Assembly: GCA_023393125.1 (NCBI GenBank)
Contig: JAEWMQ010000112.1
Span: forward strand, 1 to 36,410
Source: Bacillota bacterium
GTDB lineage: Bacteria > Bacillota > Clostridia > Lachnospirales > Cellulosilyticaceae
Reading direction: 5' to 3'
DNA: 36,410 nt
A model generated the notes under the pieces. The model ran no database searches, was not told the DNA's origin, and was given only the letters and a program-made list of their open reading frames with translations. Made by a program: the position numbers and the translations under genes. Shown here one piece after another: positions 1-7,416 of the stretch; position 1 is the stretch's first letter; each line of letters opens with the position of its first letter.

Positions 1-166
1 TAGTATTTCTACTACTGACTATATTACTTAGTACAAGTTGTACTGATTCTCATCTCTTAATAGAGACGTAATGAATCGACTGGTTTATAGTTACTATTTT
101 GTTTTCAAAGTTCATTATCATCAAGGCCTTAGCCCTCTTTTTGTCTGCTGCTGTCTGCCGCTGACT
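1..166 (-). promoter_or_regulatory. rRNA operon leader with boxA-like element
   Basis: Read on the minus strand, this is the transcribed leader of an rRNA operon whose genes lie beyond the left edge. At 94-114 the minus strand reads TGAACTTTGAAAACAAAATAG, which matches the TGTTCTTTGAAAAC boxA-type sequence found before 16S (and 23S) genes in Firmicutes, where it supports antitermination. A 7-bp-arm palindrome (AGTACAA/TTGTACT) sits at 30-44. No rRNA gene sequence is reached inside the window, so whether 16S follows directly is inferred. Confidence 0.7.
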
Positions 167-172
167 TGTTTA

Positions 173-201
173 ATAATACATCATTACCTTGCATAAGTCA
201 A
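173..201 (-). promoter_or_regulatory. strong sigma-A promoter of the left rRNA operon
   Basis: The minus strand shows TTGACT (196-201), a 17-nt spacer and TATTAT (173-178), preceded by a long A/T-rich stretch (about 205-250) that could act as an UP element. It points left into the boxA leader. The fit to a housekeeping promoter and the rRNA-type leader downstream support an rRNA promoter. Confidence 0.8.
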
Positions 202-285
202 TAGGATTTTTCATTTTTTATACTTTTTATTATATCTATGATATGATTCTTTTATTCATTGCTTTCATACTAAGGTACTTTTCCT

Positions 286-1170
286 CTATCTATAAACAGG
301 AATATCAAAGCTCCTACTTGCATCTTCGAATTCTTTATATATTTCTTCAATCAGCTTTGCCTGTTTAACTGCCCATCCTACATCTGTTGCATACTGATGT
401 GTTCCTGGACTAGCTGGATTCCAACGCATTTCATATAATGTATCTTGTGCATAAATATCATGATTAATATATTGCTCTGATATGTACTTTGCTCCTCCTT
501 CTATGGCTCTATCAACAGTAGTCCAACCCATTTTATAAGCAAAAGCTGCTCCCTCCCCTAATGGATTACTATCTATTGCTTTTATTCCATACATATTATA
601 AACTTTTACTCCCTTATACATAACTCCTTTAGCTAATGTACTTGTTCCATTTCCTGTTTCTAATAATGCATGGGCTACTAGATATATTTCATTTAAGTTA
701 TAATCCTTTGCTGCTTGAATAAAAATATCTTCTTTACCACTTAATATTCCCTTATCCTCTAAGTATTTCTTCATGATATCAGATGAAATACCTGCAGATT
801 CTGATAAACTTAGAAATTGATACTTATAGTTATTAATATTATAACGGTTTGGAATACAATAGCTTTTAATATCATTAAGTGATGCACCTACCCATTTCTC
901 ATTCTTAACTATCATTGGTTTAGAAGCCACCTGTTTATTAAGCGCCCTATCCAAGGAAATTCCATAATTAGAATATGTTTCCGTAATACTACCCGTTACT
1001 TCCATATCTACATTTTCTGATTCCTTCTGAGCAGTAACACTATATGGATTCTCCCATGTTATCTCTATATTCATCTTTCTATTTATAATCTCAGCCACTT
1101 CAATTAAGATTTCATTCTGCTTAGTATTACCTATTTCAATAACTTGATTATACATACTATTTTCCATCAT
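286..1170 (-). CDS. GH73-type endo-beta-N-acetylglucosaminidase, no signal peptide
   Basis: The C-terminal half (about residues 145-290) is a glucosaminidase domain that cleaves the GlcNAc-MurNAc bond of peptidoglycan. Its core is ALLETGNGTS with the likely catalytic Glu171, followed by the conserved VYNMYGI segment around residues 190-196. Residues 70-140 (LDRALNKQ onward) resemble the pro-region that precedes this domain in LytD-like autolysins. Start: ATG 8 nt after a GGGGG ribosome-binding site, with an in-frame stop shortly upstream. There is no signal peptide, membrane segment or wall-binding repeat, which is odd for an autolysin. It may be exported non-classically, released by lysis, or come from a phage or mobile module. 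It stands alone between the left rRNA promoter and the 5S-tRNA unit. The family is clear; the cellular role is not. Confidence 0.85.
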   Translation of the reverse strand: MMENSMYNQVIEIGNTKQNEILIEVAEIINRKMNIEITWENPYSVTAQKESENVDMEVTGSITETYSNYGISLDRALNKQVASKPMIVKNEKWVGASLNDIKSYCIPNRYNINNYKYQFLSLSESAGISSDIMKKYLEDKGILSGKEDIFIQAAKDYNLNEIYLVAHALLETGNGTSTLAKGVMYKGVKVYNMYGIKAIDSNPLGEGAAFAYKMGWTTVDRAIEGGAKYISEQYINHDIYAQDTLYEMRWNPASPGTHQYATDVGWAVKQAKLIEEIYKEFEDASRSFDIPVYR

Positions 1171-1399
1171 AATAATTTCCCCCGTAAGTAATTTAACTAT
1201 TATCTATAATACTTTGTAAGTCTTCTATTTTGTACTTTTTACGTGTTATTACGTTTACAATCTATATACTTTTTCAGTACAAAATATTTAAAGGTATCTC
1301 CTTTATATAAGTGATTACATTTAATAGCTTTATGACTTCTTAATCAAAGCGATCCTTTATTGCATCAATTTTTATTCACATAGTAATTATCCTATAAGC

Positions 1400-1434
1400 A
1401 AAAAGGAGCTAACAATCTAGTTAGCTCCTTTTTT
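1400..1434. terminator. bidirectional hairpin terminator after tRNA-Gly
   Basis: An 11-bp stem, AAGGAGCTAAC (1403-1413) with GTTAGCTCCTT (1420-1430), has a 6-nt loop and is flanked by A-runs on one side and T-runs on the other. On the minus strand it ends the 5S-tRNA-Gly transcript immediately after the tRNA. Confidence 0.9.
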
Positions 1435-1435
1435 A

Positions 1436-1508
1436 AGCGCGAGACGGGACTCGAACCCGCGACCCTCTCCTTGGCAAGGAGATGCTCTACCAACTGAGCC
1501 ACTCGCGC
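1436..1508 (-). tRNA. tRNA-Gly (GCC)
   Basis: The minus strand folds as a complete cloverleaf. The acceptor stem is GCGCGAG/CTCGCGC, the D-arm contains GGCTCAGTTGGTAGAGC, the anticodon loop is TTGCCAA giving anticodon GCC, and the T-arm is GCGGGTTCGAGTCCCGT. The discriminator is U, as expected for glycine tRNA, and the 3' CCA is not encoded. It lies 5 nt downstream of 5S rRNA and is co-transcribed with it. Confidence 0.96.
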
Positions 1509-1513
1509 ATGAA

Positions 1514-1630
1514 TCTGGCAACCACTTACTCTCCCAGTCCGTCTCCAGACAAGTACCATCAGCCGCTTAGGTCTTAACCTACGTGTTCGGAATGGAAACG
1601 GGTGTTTCCCCTAAGCGCATCATCACCAGA
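1514..1630 (-). rRNA. rrf: 5S ribosomal RNA, standalone unit with tRNA-Gly
   Basis: The minus strand carries the 5S hallmarks: a TCTGGTGATGATGCGC 5' arm, ACACCCGTTTCCATTCCGAACACG in the loop A-C region (split across 1565-1605), GGTTAAG, and a closing GCCAGA 3' arm that pairs with TCTGGT. The length is about 117 nt, normal for the family. No 23S precedes it. A sigma-A promoter sits about 30 nt upstream at 1659-1687, so this 5S is transcribed independently of 16S-23S, together with tRNA-Gly. The ends are set from the TCTGGT/GCCAGA pairing and may be off by 1-2 nt. Confidence 0.95.
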
Positions 1631-1658
1631 AATTTTGTCGTCATCTAACGACTTGTTT

Positions 1659-1687
1659 AGTATATAAGATTTTATTACATATGTCAA
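1659..1687 (-). promoter_or_regulatory. consensus promoter of the 5S-tRNA-Gly unit
   Basis: The minus strand has a perfect -35 TTGACA (1682-1687), a 17-nt spacer and -10 TATACT (1659-1664). Transcription would begin near 1652, giving a leader of about 20 nt before 5S. This strength is typical of stable-RNA genes. Confidence 0.88.
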
Positions 1688-1814
1688 CACCTGTTTTATA
1701 TTTTTTATTGCTTTTTATTTCTCACGAAATCTTAACGTCTCACCTTCTTTTCTTGTGCTAAACTAAAGTTGGAGTTGTATCTATTAGTGATTATATTTGA
1801 GAGGAGGCATAGCT

Positions 1815-2321
1815 ATGCCTAGTCCAAAAAACAAAAGTATTGGACAGAAAATAACGACTGGGATTAATATTTTTTACCTGTTATTTGAAATACTTATAAG
1901 CTCTATTAGTCTATGCTTAATACTGTATCTTTTTATAAGTACTCATGACCTGACTACTCGCATAATACTTACCGTTCTTGTTTTATATGCTTTAATTGTT
2001 TTTCTTCGTAGTGTCATTTTATTGGTACTTTACTTTCTAGAACTTAACATATCAAAAATAGACCCCTGGGAATTATCCCCTACATTAACCAGACGTAAAG
2101 CTCAATTTATAAAAACACAATCTATTCTTACTAAGTTAGCTAATCTTACTTATCTTATGTATGATTATAGTATTTTTATTATTTGGTTTGCTCTTTTAGC
2201 ATTTTTTGATTATATTTGCCTAAAACAGTTGAATATTAATGGCTTCGTTATTTTTGCCATCTCTCTCTTCCTATGGGCCGCTAGTATTCTATTATTTATA
2301 AAGAAACTTCGAAAAAAATAA
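1815..2321 (+). CDS. small membrane protein, four predicted TM segments
   Basis: I do not recognise this 168-residue protein. It begins with a short polar Lys-rich stretch and has four hydrophobic segments at about residues 17-43, 48-75, 115-135 and 143-162. A polar loop at 78-105 includes DPWELSPTLTRRKAQ, and the tail is basic (KKLRKK), so the topology is probably four helices in the cytoplasmic membrane. The start is the ATG at 1815, because a GAGGAGG ribosome-binding site (1801-1807) lies 7 nt before it. An in-frame TTG at 1797 overlaps nothing useful and is a worse start. It is monocistronic, transcribed opposite to its neighbours, and ends at a shared terminator. Confidence 0.8.
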   Translation: MPSPKNKSIGQKITTGINIFYLLFEILISSISLCLILYLFISTHDLTTRIILTVLVLYALIVFLRSVILLVLYFLELNISKIDPWELSPTLTRRKAQFIKTQSILTKLANLTYLMYDYSIFIIWFALLAFFDYICLKQLNINGFVIFAISLFLWAASILLFIKKLRKK

Positions 2322-2363
2322 TAACCTTAATACTACTCTATACTCCATATTTATAATGAAATA

Positions 2364-2405
2364 AAGAGCTATTGCCCTTATTGGTGAGGGCAATAGCTCT
2401 TTTTA
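2364..2405. terminator. bidirectional terminator between convergent genes
   Basis: A 14-bp perfect stem, AGAGCTATTGCCCT (2365-2378) with AGGGCAATAGCTCT (2387-2400), has an 8-nt loop. T-runs follow on the plus strand and A-runs lie on the other side. It serves both the membrane-protein gene (+) and the flavoprotein gene (-). Confidence 0.93.
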
Positions 2406-2425
2406 TGAAATATATCATTAATAGG

Positions 2426-3049
2426 CTATCTAATAAAGCTTGTTGTGATCTTCGTTTCTCTCTCTGGAATATTAACGCCTACCTTTCTACCCGCTTCAAT
2501 AGCTTTTAAGATCCATGCCATGTTGTTACCTAGGTTTCTCATAATTTGCATACCTTCTAAATCTTGTTTTACCTCTTCTGGATTTGTACCATGAACCATA
2601 TTCCAGTAGCTTGAAGATATAACTGGCATATTAGAAATTGTAAAGTATTTATTGAGCTGATCGAAAGTAGCTGTTGCACCACTACGTCTGCAACTTGCAA
2701 TAGCTGCTCCTGGTTTGTACTCAAAAGTAGGTTTTCCTGCATAAAAAGCGCGATCTAAAAATGAAGTTAACATACCTGATGCTGCTGCATAGTGAACAGG
2801 TGTACCAAAAATGAAACCATCTGCTGTTTTAGCTTTTTCTAAAAATACATTAACAGTATCTTGGTAAACGCATCTACCATCTAATTTCTTACAGGCACCA
2901 CACCCCATACAACCACGAATGGCTTCTGTACCTACGTGAAAAATTTCTGTTTTGATTCCATTTTTCTCTAGGGCTCCTGCCACCTCACAAAGCGCAGTAT
3001 AAGTACAACCCTTTGCTTTTGGGCTACCATTAACTAATAATACTTTCAT
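2426..3049 (-). CDS. NAD(P)H-dependent FMN reductase / iron-sulfur flavoprotein-like
   Basis: This is a cytosolic flavodoxin-fold oxidoreductase of 207 residues. The N-terminus VLLVNGSPKAKG (3-14) is the FMN-phosphate loop, and GTPVHYAAASGMLTSFLDR (about 82-100) is the typical second flavin-contact and dimer region. Between them lies C47-X2-C50-X2-C53-X6-C60. This matches the compact CX2CX2CX4-7C motif of iron-sulfur flavoproteins, so a [4Fe-4S] cluster is plausible as well as FMN. The start is supported by GGGAGGA 8 nt upstream. It sits alone with no functional link to its neighbours. The electron acceptor cannot be told from sequence; alternatives are a quinone or chromate-type reductase. 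Confidence 0.85.
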   Translation of the reverse strand: MKVLLVNGSPKAKGCTYTALCEVAGALEKNGIKTEIFHVGTEAIRGCMGCGACKKLDGRCVYQDTVNVFLEKAKTADGFIFGTPVHYAAASGMLTSFLDRAFYAGKPTFEYKPGAAIASCRRSGATATFDQLNKYFTISNMPVISSSYWNMVHGTNPEEVKQDLEGMQIMRNLGNNMAWILKAIEAGRKVGVNIPERETKITTSFIR

Positions 3050-3217
3050 GATTAAATCCTCCCATTAATGAATTTAGTTATTACTATTATAAGATATTCT
3101 AGTAGGCTTGAATACATCACTACGACCTAGTAAATACTCTACTAATTAATACTAACTTATAAAAGCCATAGAAATTCATATTTTTATTACTATCGTACCA
3201 TTCTACAAAATACTAAA

Positions 3218-5341
3218 TTAACTTTCTCCCTCTACATATATTAAGCTATACATTCCATCTTGCTCTCCTACAAAACAGCCTGTACCATTTTCATAAATAC
3301 TGTCATACACCAACGGAATCATAACTTTATAATTCTTATCTAAATATCCCTCTTTTCCATCTTTATATATATAAATACCGCCTTTATCATCTTGGTACAT
3401 CCATTCTATACCCTCTAAATTTTTTATTATCTTGCCATCTTGGTCAAACCAAGTATTTTCTCCTTGATTATTTTGCTTACAATATATACCCAATTCCCTG
3501 TCACATGTAATTTTCTGGCCTTGTAAAGGTATGATAAATTTACCCGTTGTGTCAATTAATCCATATTGATTATCTTTTTCTACACATATAAATTCAAATT
3601 TAAGCAAATCATTATATGTATTATAATCTCCTACTACATCATAACTTGTAGGCAAAATTTCACTACCATCCATCTTAATTAATCCATATTGACCTCCTCT
3701 TTCCACCCGTAATATTGCTTCTTTAGTAGTTAAATCATATCCTTCCATACATATATCATCATATACATAAGGGATTATTTCTTCATTATTAATATTATAA
3801 ATCCCATATTTATCATTTTTACTAACAATAATTACACCTATATCTTTAAGATAATTACAGGTTCTATACCCCTCAGCAAATAATTTATTTCCCTCCTTAT
3901 CTATATAGTTTTCATAGCCACCTTTTGTAACAAATGCAATTCCATCTTCATTATATGATGATGGTGTATTATATCTAAACCCATCCCAATGGGCATCATA
4001 GTATGCAGCTACTATTATGCCTTCTTTGTTAATATAATGATAAGTTCCTTCACCTACTTCTATAATAGCCATCCCATTCTTAAAATCTGTTCCATCATAA
4101 AATTTCAATAACGTAATAATTTTCCCTGTACTATCTATATACTGTTGTCCTTTCTCTGTATGTACAAGCGCCCTATCATCTGAGAACCTTCCTGCTGCAT
4201 TATATTGAAAAGGAATAACCTCCTTTCCTTCTAGATTTATGTATCCGTAGAAACCATTCTTTATTGCTGGAATAAGGCCATCGCCTATATCATTGACATC
4301 TATTGCTTGATATAGGAAATCAGTTATAGCTTGTCCTTTTCTATTAAAAAGAGCAACTTGACCATCTTTTTTCACACTATAAATCCCTCTATCTAGATCA
4401 TAACTCCAACCTATATATTCATAGTGAAAAGGAATAATTGTATTACCTCTTTCATCCAACAAACCATACTTATCTTCCTTAACAGCTACATATCTCTTAT
4501 CACCAGGTGTATAAATTTGTGAGTATTTATTCTCTAACTTTATTATCTCAATAGGTATCTCTCCACTTATGAGAGCTTTAGCATTTTCTTGTTTAAGAAT
4601 CTTATTTTCTTCATTCTGCTCCACTAGATTTCCATCTAAATCATAATATCTGATATACGTTTCCCACTCTAAATAATTTTCTCTATCTCCATCTGATTTT
4701 TCAACTAATTCTAGTTCCTCTAGAGTAACAATCCCATCTTCGATATAGGCTGGTAAATCTTGAAATACATCATATTTATTAGCATATACTTGTTGCTCAA
4801 AATAATATTCCTTACCTTCTACATCCAAATGTATAACATTATTCTGACTTCTATTATCTTCTTTTATATTTATAATAGCCAAAGCATAGCCTTTTATGAA
4901 AGGATATGCTTTCACAAACTTACAAGGTACAAGCTCTTCTCCATTTTGTTTTAAGAAACCATAGGAGGCATATCCCCTTTTAATAACAGCAATCCCTTCT
5001 TTAAAAGCTTGTATCTCCTGATACTTAAAATCACACAAGTTCTTTCCTTTCTTATCGATAATTGCCCACATATCATCTTTCTTAACTCTAGCCACACTTT
5101 CTTCAAAAGGTAATACCTCCTCAAAAACAAATCCTGTTATATTATTCCCCTTATTATCAAAATAGGCCCACTTATCTCCTTGTTTTACCCCTATCATTCC
5201 CTCACATTCAGGCCATACCCAATCATACTGTTCTACTATTCCACCACCTATAACTGATTCATTTTGTTTATGAGCTACAGCTATCTGTACTATACTACAA
5301 GCCAAAATTAATATTATGCCCCCAAAAACCTTCTTTTTCAT
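3218..5341 (-). CDS. exported WG-repeat (KWG) protein
   Basis: The protein has 707 residues. A basic start and hydrophobic core (2-22), ending in AVA-H at about residue 23, look like a Sec signal peptide with signal peptidase I cleavage. A cysteine at 15 lies too early and in the wrong context for a lipobox. The rest is a long array of WG-type repeats of about 40-50 residues, each with a YG/WA + hydrophobic pair followed by D-x-x-G-x-x-I-(I/T)-P-x-x-Y/F. Examples are DKWAYFDNKGNNI, DKYGLLDERGNTIIP, NQYGLIDTTGKFIIP. Such arrays form beta-rich solenoid or propeller-like surfaces of unknown function. The start is supported by GAGGAG 8 nt upstream. It is monocistronic. Extracellular or wall-facing location is inferred from the signal peptide. 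Confidence 0.85.
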   Translation of the reverse strand: MKKKVFGGIILILACSIVQIAVAHKQNESVIGGGIVEQYDWVWPECEGMIGVKQGDKWAYFDNKGNNITGFVFEEVLPFEESVARVKKDDMWAIIDKKGKNLCDFKYQEIQAFKEGIAVIKRGYASYGFLKQNGEELVPCKFVKAYPFIKGYALAIINIKEDNRSQNNVIHLDVEGKEYYFEQQVYANKYDVFQDLPAYIEDGIVTLEELELVEKSDGDRENYLEWETYIRYYDLDGNLVEQNEENKILKQENAKALISGEIPIEIIKLENKYSQIYTPGDKRYVAVKEDKYGLLDERGNTIIPFHYEYIGWSYDLDRGIYSVKKDGQVALFNRKGQAITDFLYQAIDVNDIGDGLIPAIKNGFYGYINLEGKEVIPFQYNAAGRFSDDRALVHTEKGQQYIDSTGKIITLLKFYDGTDFKNGMAIIEVGEGTYHYINKEGIIVAAYYDAHWDGFRYNTPSSYNEDGIAFVTKGGYENYIDKEGNKLFAEGYRTCNYLKDIGVIIVSKNDKYGIYNINNEEIIPYVYDDICMEGYDLTTKEAILRVERGGQYGLIKMDGSEILPTSYDVVGDYNTYNDLLKFEFICVEKDNQYGLIDTTGKFIIPLQGQKITCDRELGIYCKQNNQGENTWFDQDGKIIKNLEGIEWMYQDDKGGIYIYKDGKEGYLDKNYKVMIPLVYDSIYENGTGCFVGEQDGMYSLIYVEGES

Positions 5342-5540
5342 TAATATTTCTCCTCATATTTTATATTCTTACTACTCTACACTCCCGTCTATGTTAATAA
5401 TTATAGTATATTTATTTTAAATTTTCAAAATTTTTAATTCCATTATGTGATTTATTTTCTTCTCACATATAGTAATACAAAAATAATTTCCTCGACATAA
5501 TCTTATATAACGTATCAACTAAACCTGCTAATTGTTATAG

Positions 5541-5728
5541 GCAAGCTCCTATCTTAGGTGCACCGGTCAAGATCTCTAAGAGCTCCTCACTCTTCGGTTT
5601 AACTTTTATAGTTTTGTTATACTTGTAGCTCAGATTAAGTCTTGTAACACTGAGGAGCTATTGCTATGCCTTGATTTAGGCTCAAGTAGCAAATAATAAA
5701 AGTTAAATCAGGAGGCTGGATAAGCTAA
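5541..5728. ncRNA. candidate structured RNA, class not recognised
   Basis: A 12-bp perfect helix, TTTAACTTTTAT (5598-5609) with ATAAAAGTTAAA (5696-5707), closes two inner hairpins. One is TAGCTCAG (5626-5633) with CTGAGGAGCTA (5650-5660). The other is TTGCTA..GCCT (5661-5671) with AGGC..TAGCAA (5678-5692). Together they give a three-way junction. Upstream, TCTTAG/CTAAGA brackets GTGCACCGG. AGCTCCT occurs at 5544 and 5581, with complements at 5652 and 5711, so competing pairings are possible. A strong terminator follows at 5729-5765. The strand is undecided: on plus the terminator is downstream; on minus the element would lie in the long region upstream of the WG-repeat gene. No match to riboswitch, T-box, SRP, tmRNA or RNase P signatures that I know. 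Confidence 0.4.
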
Positions 5729-5767
5729 AAGGTCTATAGCACTAGATTTTAGTGTTATAGACCTTTT
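5729..5767. terminator. bidirectional terminator after manA / candidate RNA
   Basis: The stem AAGGTCTATAGCACT (5729-5743) pairs with AGTGTTATAGACCTT (5751-5765), with one G-U pair and a short loop. T6 follows on plus and T4 on minus. It terminates manA on the minus strand and could end the structured candidate on the plus strand. Confidence 0.9.
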
Positions 5768-5836
5768 TTGCTCTTTAATTTATTAAATACTGCTTAAGAA
5801 GTTACATGTCTTATCTTCTTAAATAGCAAGTATCTA

Positions 5837-6796
5837 TTAAAGCTTAGTTGTGATTAACGTACATTCCCCTTTTATGTAAGCTTCAGCTTCTTGTGCAGGG
5901 ATAAATAGGCTATCTCCTTTTTTAAAGGTCATAGTTTCTCCCGCTAATTCAATCTTTCCTTCTCCCTCTATTACAACAATAGATAAGAAAGATTCATCGG
6001 TAATTTTAATCTCCACTTGCTTCTTAACTTCCCATTTATGTGTTGTAAAGTATGTACATTCTCCCAACCACTCTCTTTTATAGCTGTCTGTTAAAACATC
6101 TGCTTCTTTCTTTTCTTTTGGAAGAGCAGGCTTTAGGGTTGCTACTTCCACTGCCTTATCAATATGTAGTTCTCTTGGGTTTCCACTAGCATCTCTTCTA
6201 TCAAAATCATAAACACGATAAGTAGTGTTCGAGTTTTGCTGAATTTCACAAATTACAATACCAGCTCCTATAGCATGAATCGTTCCTGCTTCTATAAAGA
6301 AAACATCTCCTTTATGAACTTTCACTTCATTAAGTACTTCTAAGATTGTATTATTTTTAATACGCTCTACTAATTCTTCTTTCGTAATCTCCTTATTAAC
6401 GCCATAGTATAAGGAAGCTCCCTCTTCGCAATCTAGAATATACCACATTTCTGTTTTACCGTATTCACCTTCCACCCTTAAGGCATACTCATCTTCTGGA
6501 TGAACCTGAATAGATAAAGACTGCTTTGCATCAATCCACTTAATTAAAATAGGAAAGTCTTGAAACCCTTCACACTTAGTACCAAGTCCTTTCTTCCCTA
6601 TCTGCTCAAGATACTCATTAAATAAGAGTTCGCCTTGCTCACCTTCTGTGATCTGACTAACACCTGCTGGATGATTAGATAATACCCACGCTTCAGAAAG
6701 ACGCTCTAATTCATTTGCTCCATATAATGATTTTAACTTTGTTCCTCCCCATATATAATCTTTAAAAGCAGGGGCTAACTTAATAATATTATTCAT
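5837..6796 (-). CDS. manA: class I mannose-6-phosphate isomerase
   Basis: This enzyme interconverts mannose 6-phosphate and fructose 6-phosphate, the step that brings mannose into glycolysis. It is a 319-residue cupin of the short Firmicutes type. The N-terminus has LAPAFKDYIWGGTKL. The zinc ligands of the family are present: Gln97 and His99 in QVHPEDEYA, Glu116 in KTEMWYIL, and His174 in GTIHAIG. The active-site arginine is likely Arg200 in YDFDRRD. AAGGAG lies 9 nt before the ATG. It is monocistronic, ending at the strong terminator at 5729-5767. Its place next to two alpha-mannosidase loci fits use of released mannose after phosphorylation, but it is not in their operons and could equally serve general mannose metabolism. 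Confidence 0.96.
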   Translation of the reverse strand: MNNIIKLAPAFKDYIWGGTKLKSLYGANELERLSEAWVLSNHPAGVSQITEGEQGELLFNEYLEQIGKKGLGTKCEGFQDFPILIKWIDAKQSLSIQVHPEDEYALRVEGEYGKTEMWYILDCEEGASLYYGVNKEITKEELVERIKNNTILEVLNEVKVHKGDVFFIEAGTIHAIGAGIVICEIQQNSNTTYRVYDFDRRDASGNPRELHIDKAVEVATLKPALPKEKKEADVLTDSYKREWLGECTYFTTHKWEVKKQVEIKITDESFLSIVVIEGEGKIELAGETMTFKKGDSLFIPAQEAEAYIKGECTLITTKL

Positions 6797-6891
6797 CTTC
6801 TTTTCTCCTTTACATATCTACACATACCTATTATATACCTTATTAGATAATCACTTACTACATATCTATATTGTAACTATTTAGCCTCTAT

Positions 6892-7359
6892 TATAAAACA
6901 GAAATTTGTCAAGGAGTTTATGAAAAAGGCTGTTGTGCGGAAATGAGAGGGCAGACCTATCTTCCAGGGTTCCGGTTCGAGTTTTTTGATGCACTAGGCT
7001 CACTTATTTGGATAAACGTGCGAAAACTCGCTTTGCTCAAACACTCGCACTAAACCCCATCCAAAACGCTCATCAAGTGCCTCTAAAAAACTCTCCCAAG
7101 TCACTCTTCCAGATAGCTCTCCCCTCTCATTTCTTCCAAACGTTCTTAAGCTCATAAACGTTCCTGACAGTGAAGCGGAGTGAAGAAAAGATATAATGCC
7201 ATTTCAAACTTACAAGCAATTTTTTCATATTTTGCGCCAGCAGTAATAACGTATAAAGTTCTCAGTAAAATAAGATAGTAGCTGAAAGCAAGTACACTAG
7301 CCGGACTACATAGTGGCAGTTTAACTTTATATAATTATAATTCAAATTTCTGTTTTATA
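6892..7359. mobile_element. MITE-like element with 17-bp terminal inverted repeats
   Basis: TATAAAACAGAAATTTG at 6892-6908 recurs as an exact reverse complement at 7343-7359, both starting with TA at the outer edge. The roughly 470-nt interval encodes nothing and carries a large internal palindrome (6940-7133). A short, non-coding element with exact inverted ends in a gene-free gap is what a miniature inverted-repeat transposable element looks like. A TA target as used by IS630/mariner relatives is possible. No transposase is in the window and no second copy was seen here, so mobility is inferred. Confidence 0.5.
6940..7133. repeat. 194-nt imperfect palindrome
   Basis: The outer arms GAAATGAGAGGG (6940-6951) and CCCTCTCATTTC (7122-7133) are exact complements. 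Further matched pairs follow inward: GAGTTTTTT with AAAAAACTC, TTTGGAT with ATCCAAA, and GTGCGA (7018-7023) with TCGCAC (7045-7050). As RNA or single-stranded DNA it would form one long bulged hairpin. Confidence 0.8.
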
Positions 7360-7367
7360 TAAAATGC

Positions 7368-7416
7368 CAAAAGAAACTGCAATGAGAATCTCATCTTCTC
7401 CCTGCAGTTTCTTTTG
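7368..7416. terminator. terminator of operon A, downstream of uxuB
   Basis: A 14-bp stem, CAAAAGAAACTGCA (7368-7381) with TGCAGTTTCTTTTG (7403-7416), carries a 21-nt loop. The minus strand reads TTTCTTTTGGCATTTT after the stem. It lies about 70 nt after the uxuB stop. Confidence 0.8.

Larger units (their letters stand above)
5342..5836. other. 495-nt intergenic region without a gene
   Basis: The left part (5342-5530) is very A/T-rich; I see no convincing promoter. The right part (5541-5767) is less A/T-rich and contains the structured-RNA candidate and terminator listed separately. No ORF with a ribosome-binding site is visible on either strand. Confidence 0.7.

Noticed and set aside
1797..1814. 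TTG start 18 nt upstream for the small membrane protein
   Set aside because: The GAGGAGG ribosome-binding site is located after this TTG and is correctly spaced only for the ATG at 1815.
4760..4954. Plus-strand ORF of 64 codons inside the WG-repeat gene
   Set aside because: It lies wholly antisense to a well-supported coding region, is low complexity (Ile/Phe/Tyr-rich), and lacks a ribosome-binding site.
5541..5728. T-box, c-di-GMP, SAM, TPP or cobalamin riboswitch
   Set aside because: None of the core sequences of these classes is present, and no biosynthetic gene lies directly downstream on either strand.
6889..6925. Minus-strand TTGACA with TATAAT near 6892 as the manA promoter
   Set aside because: The hexamers are only 11 nt apart, outside the usable spacer range, and TATAAT is part of the terminal repeat.
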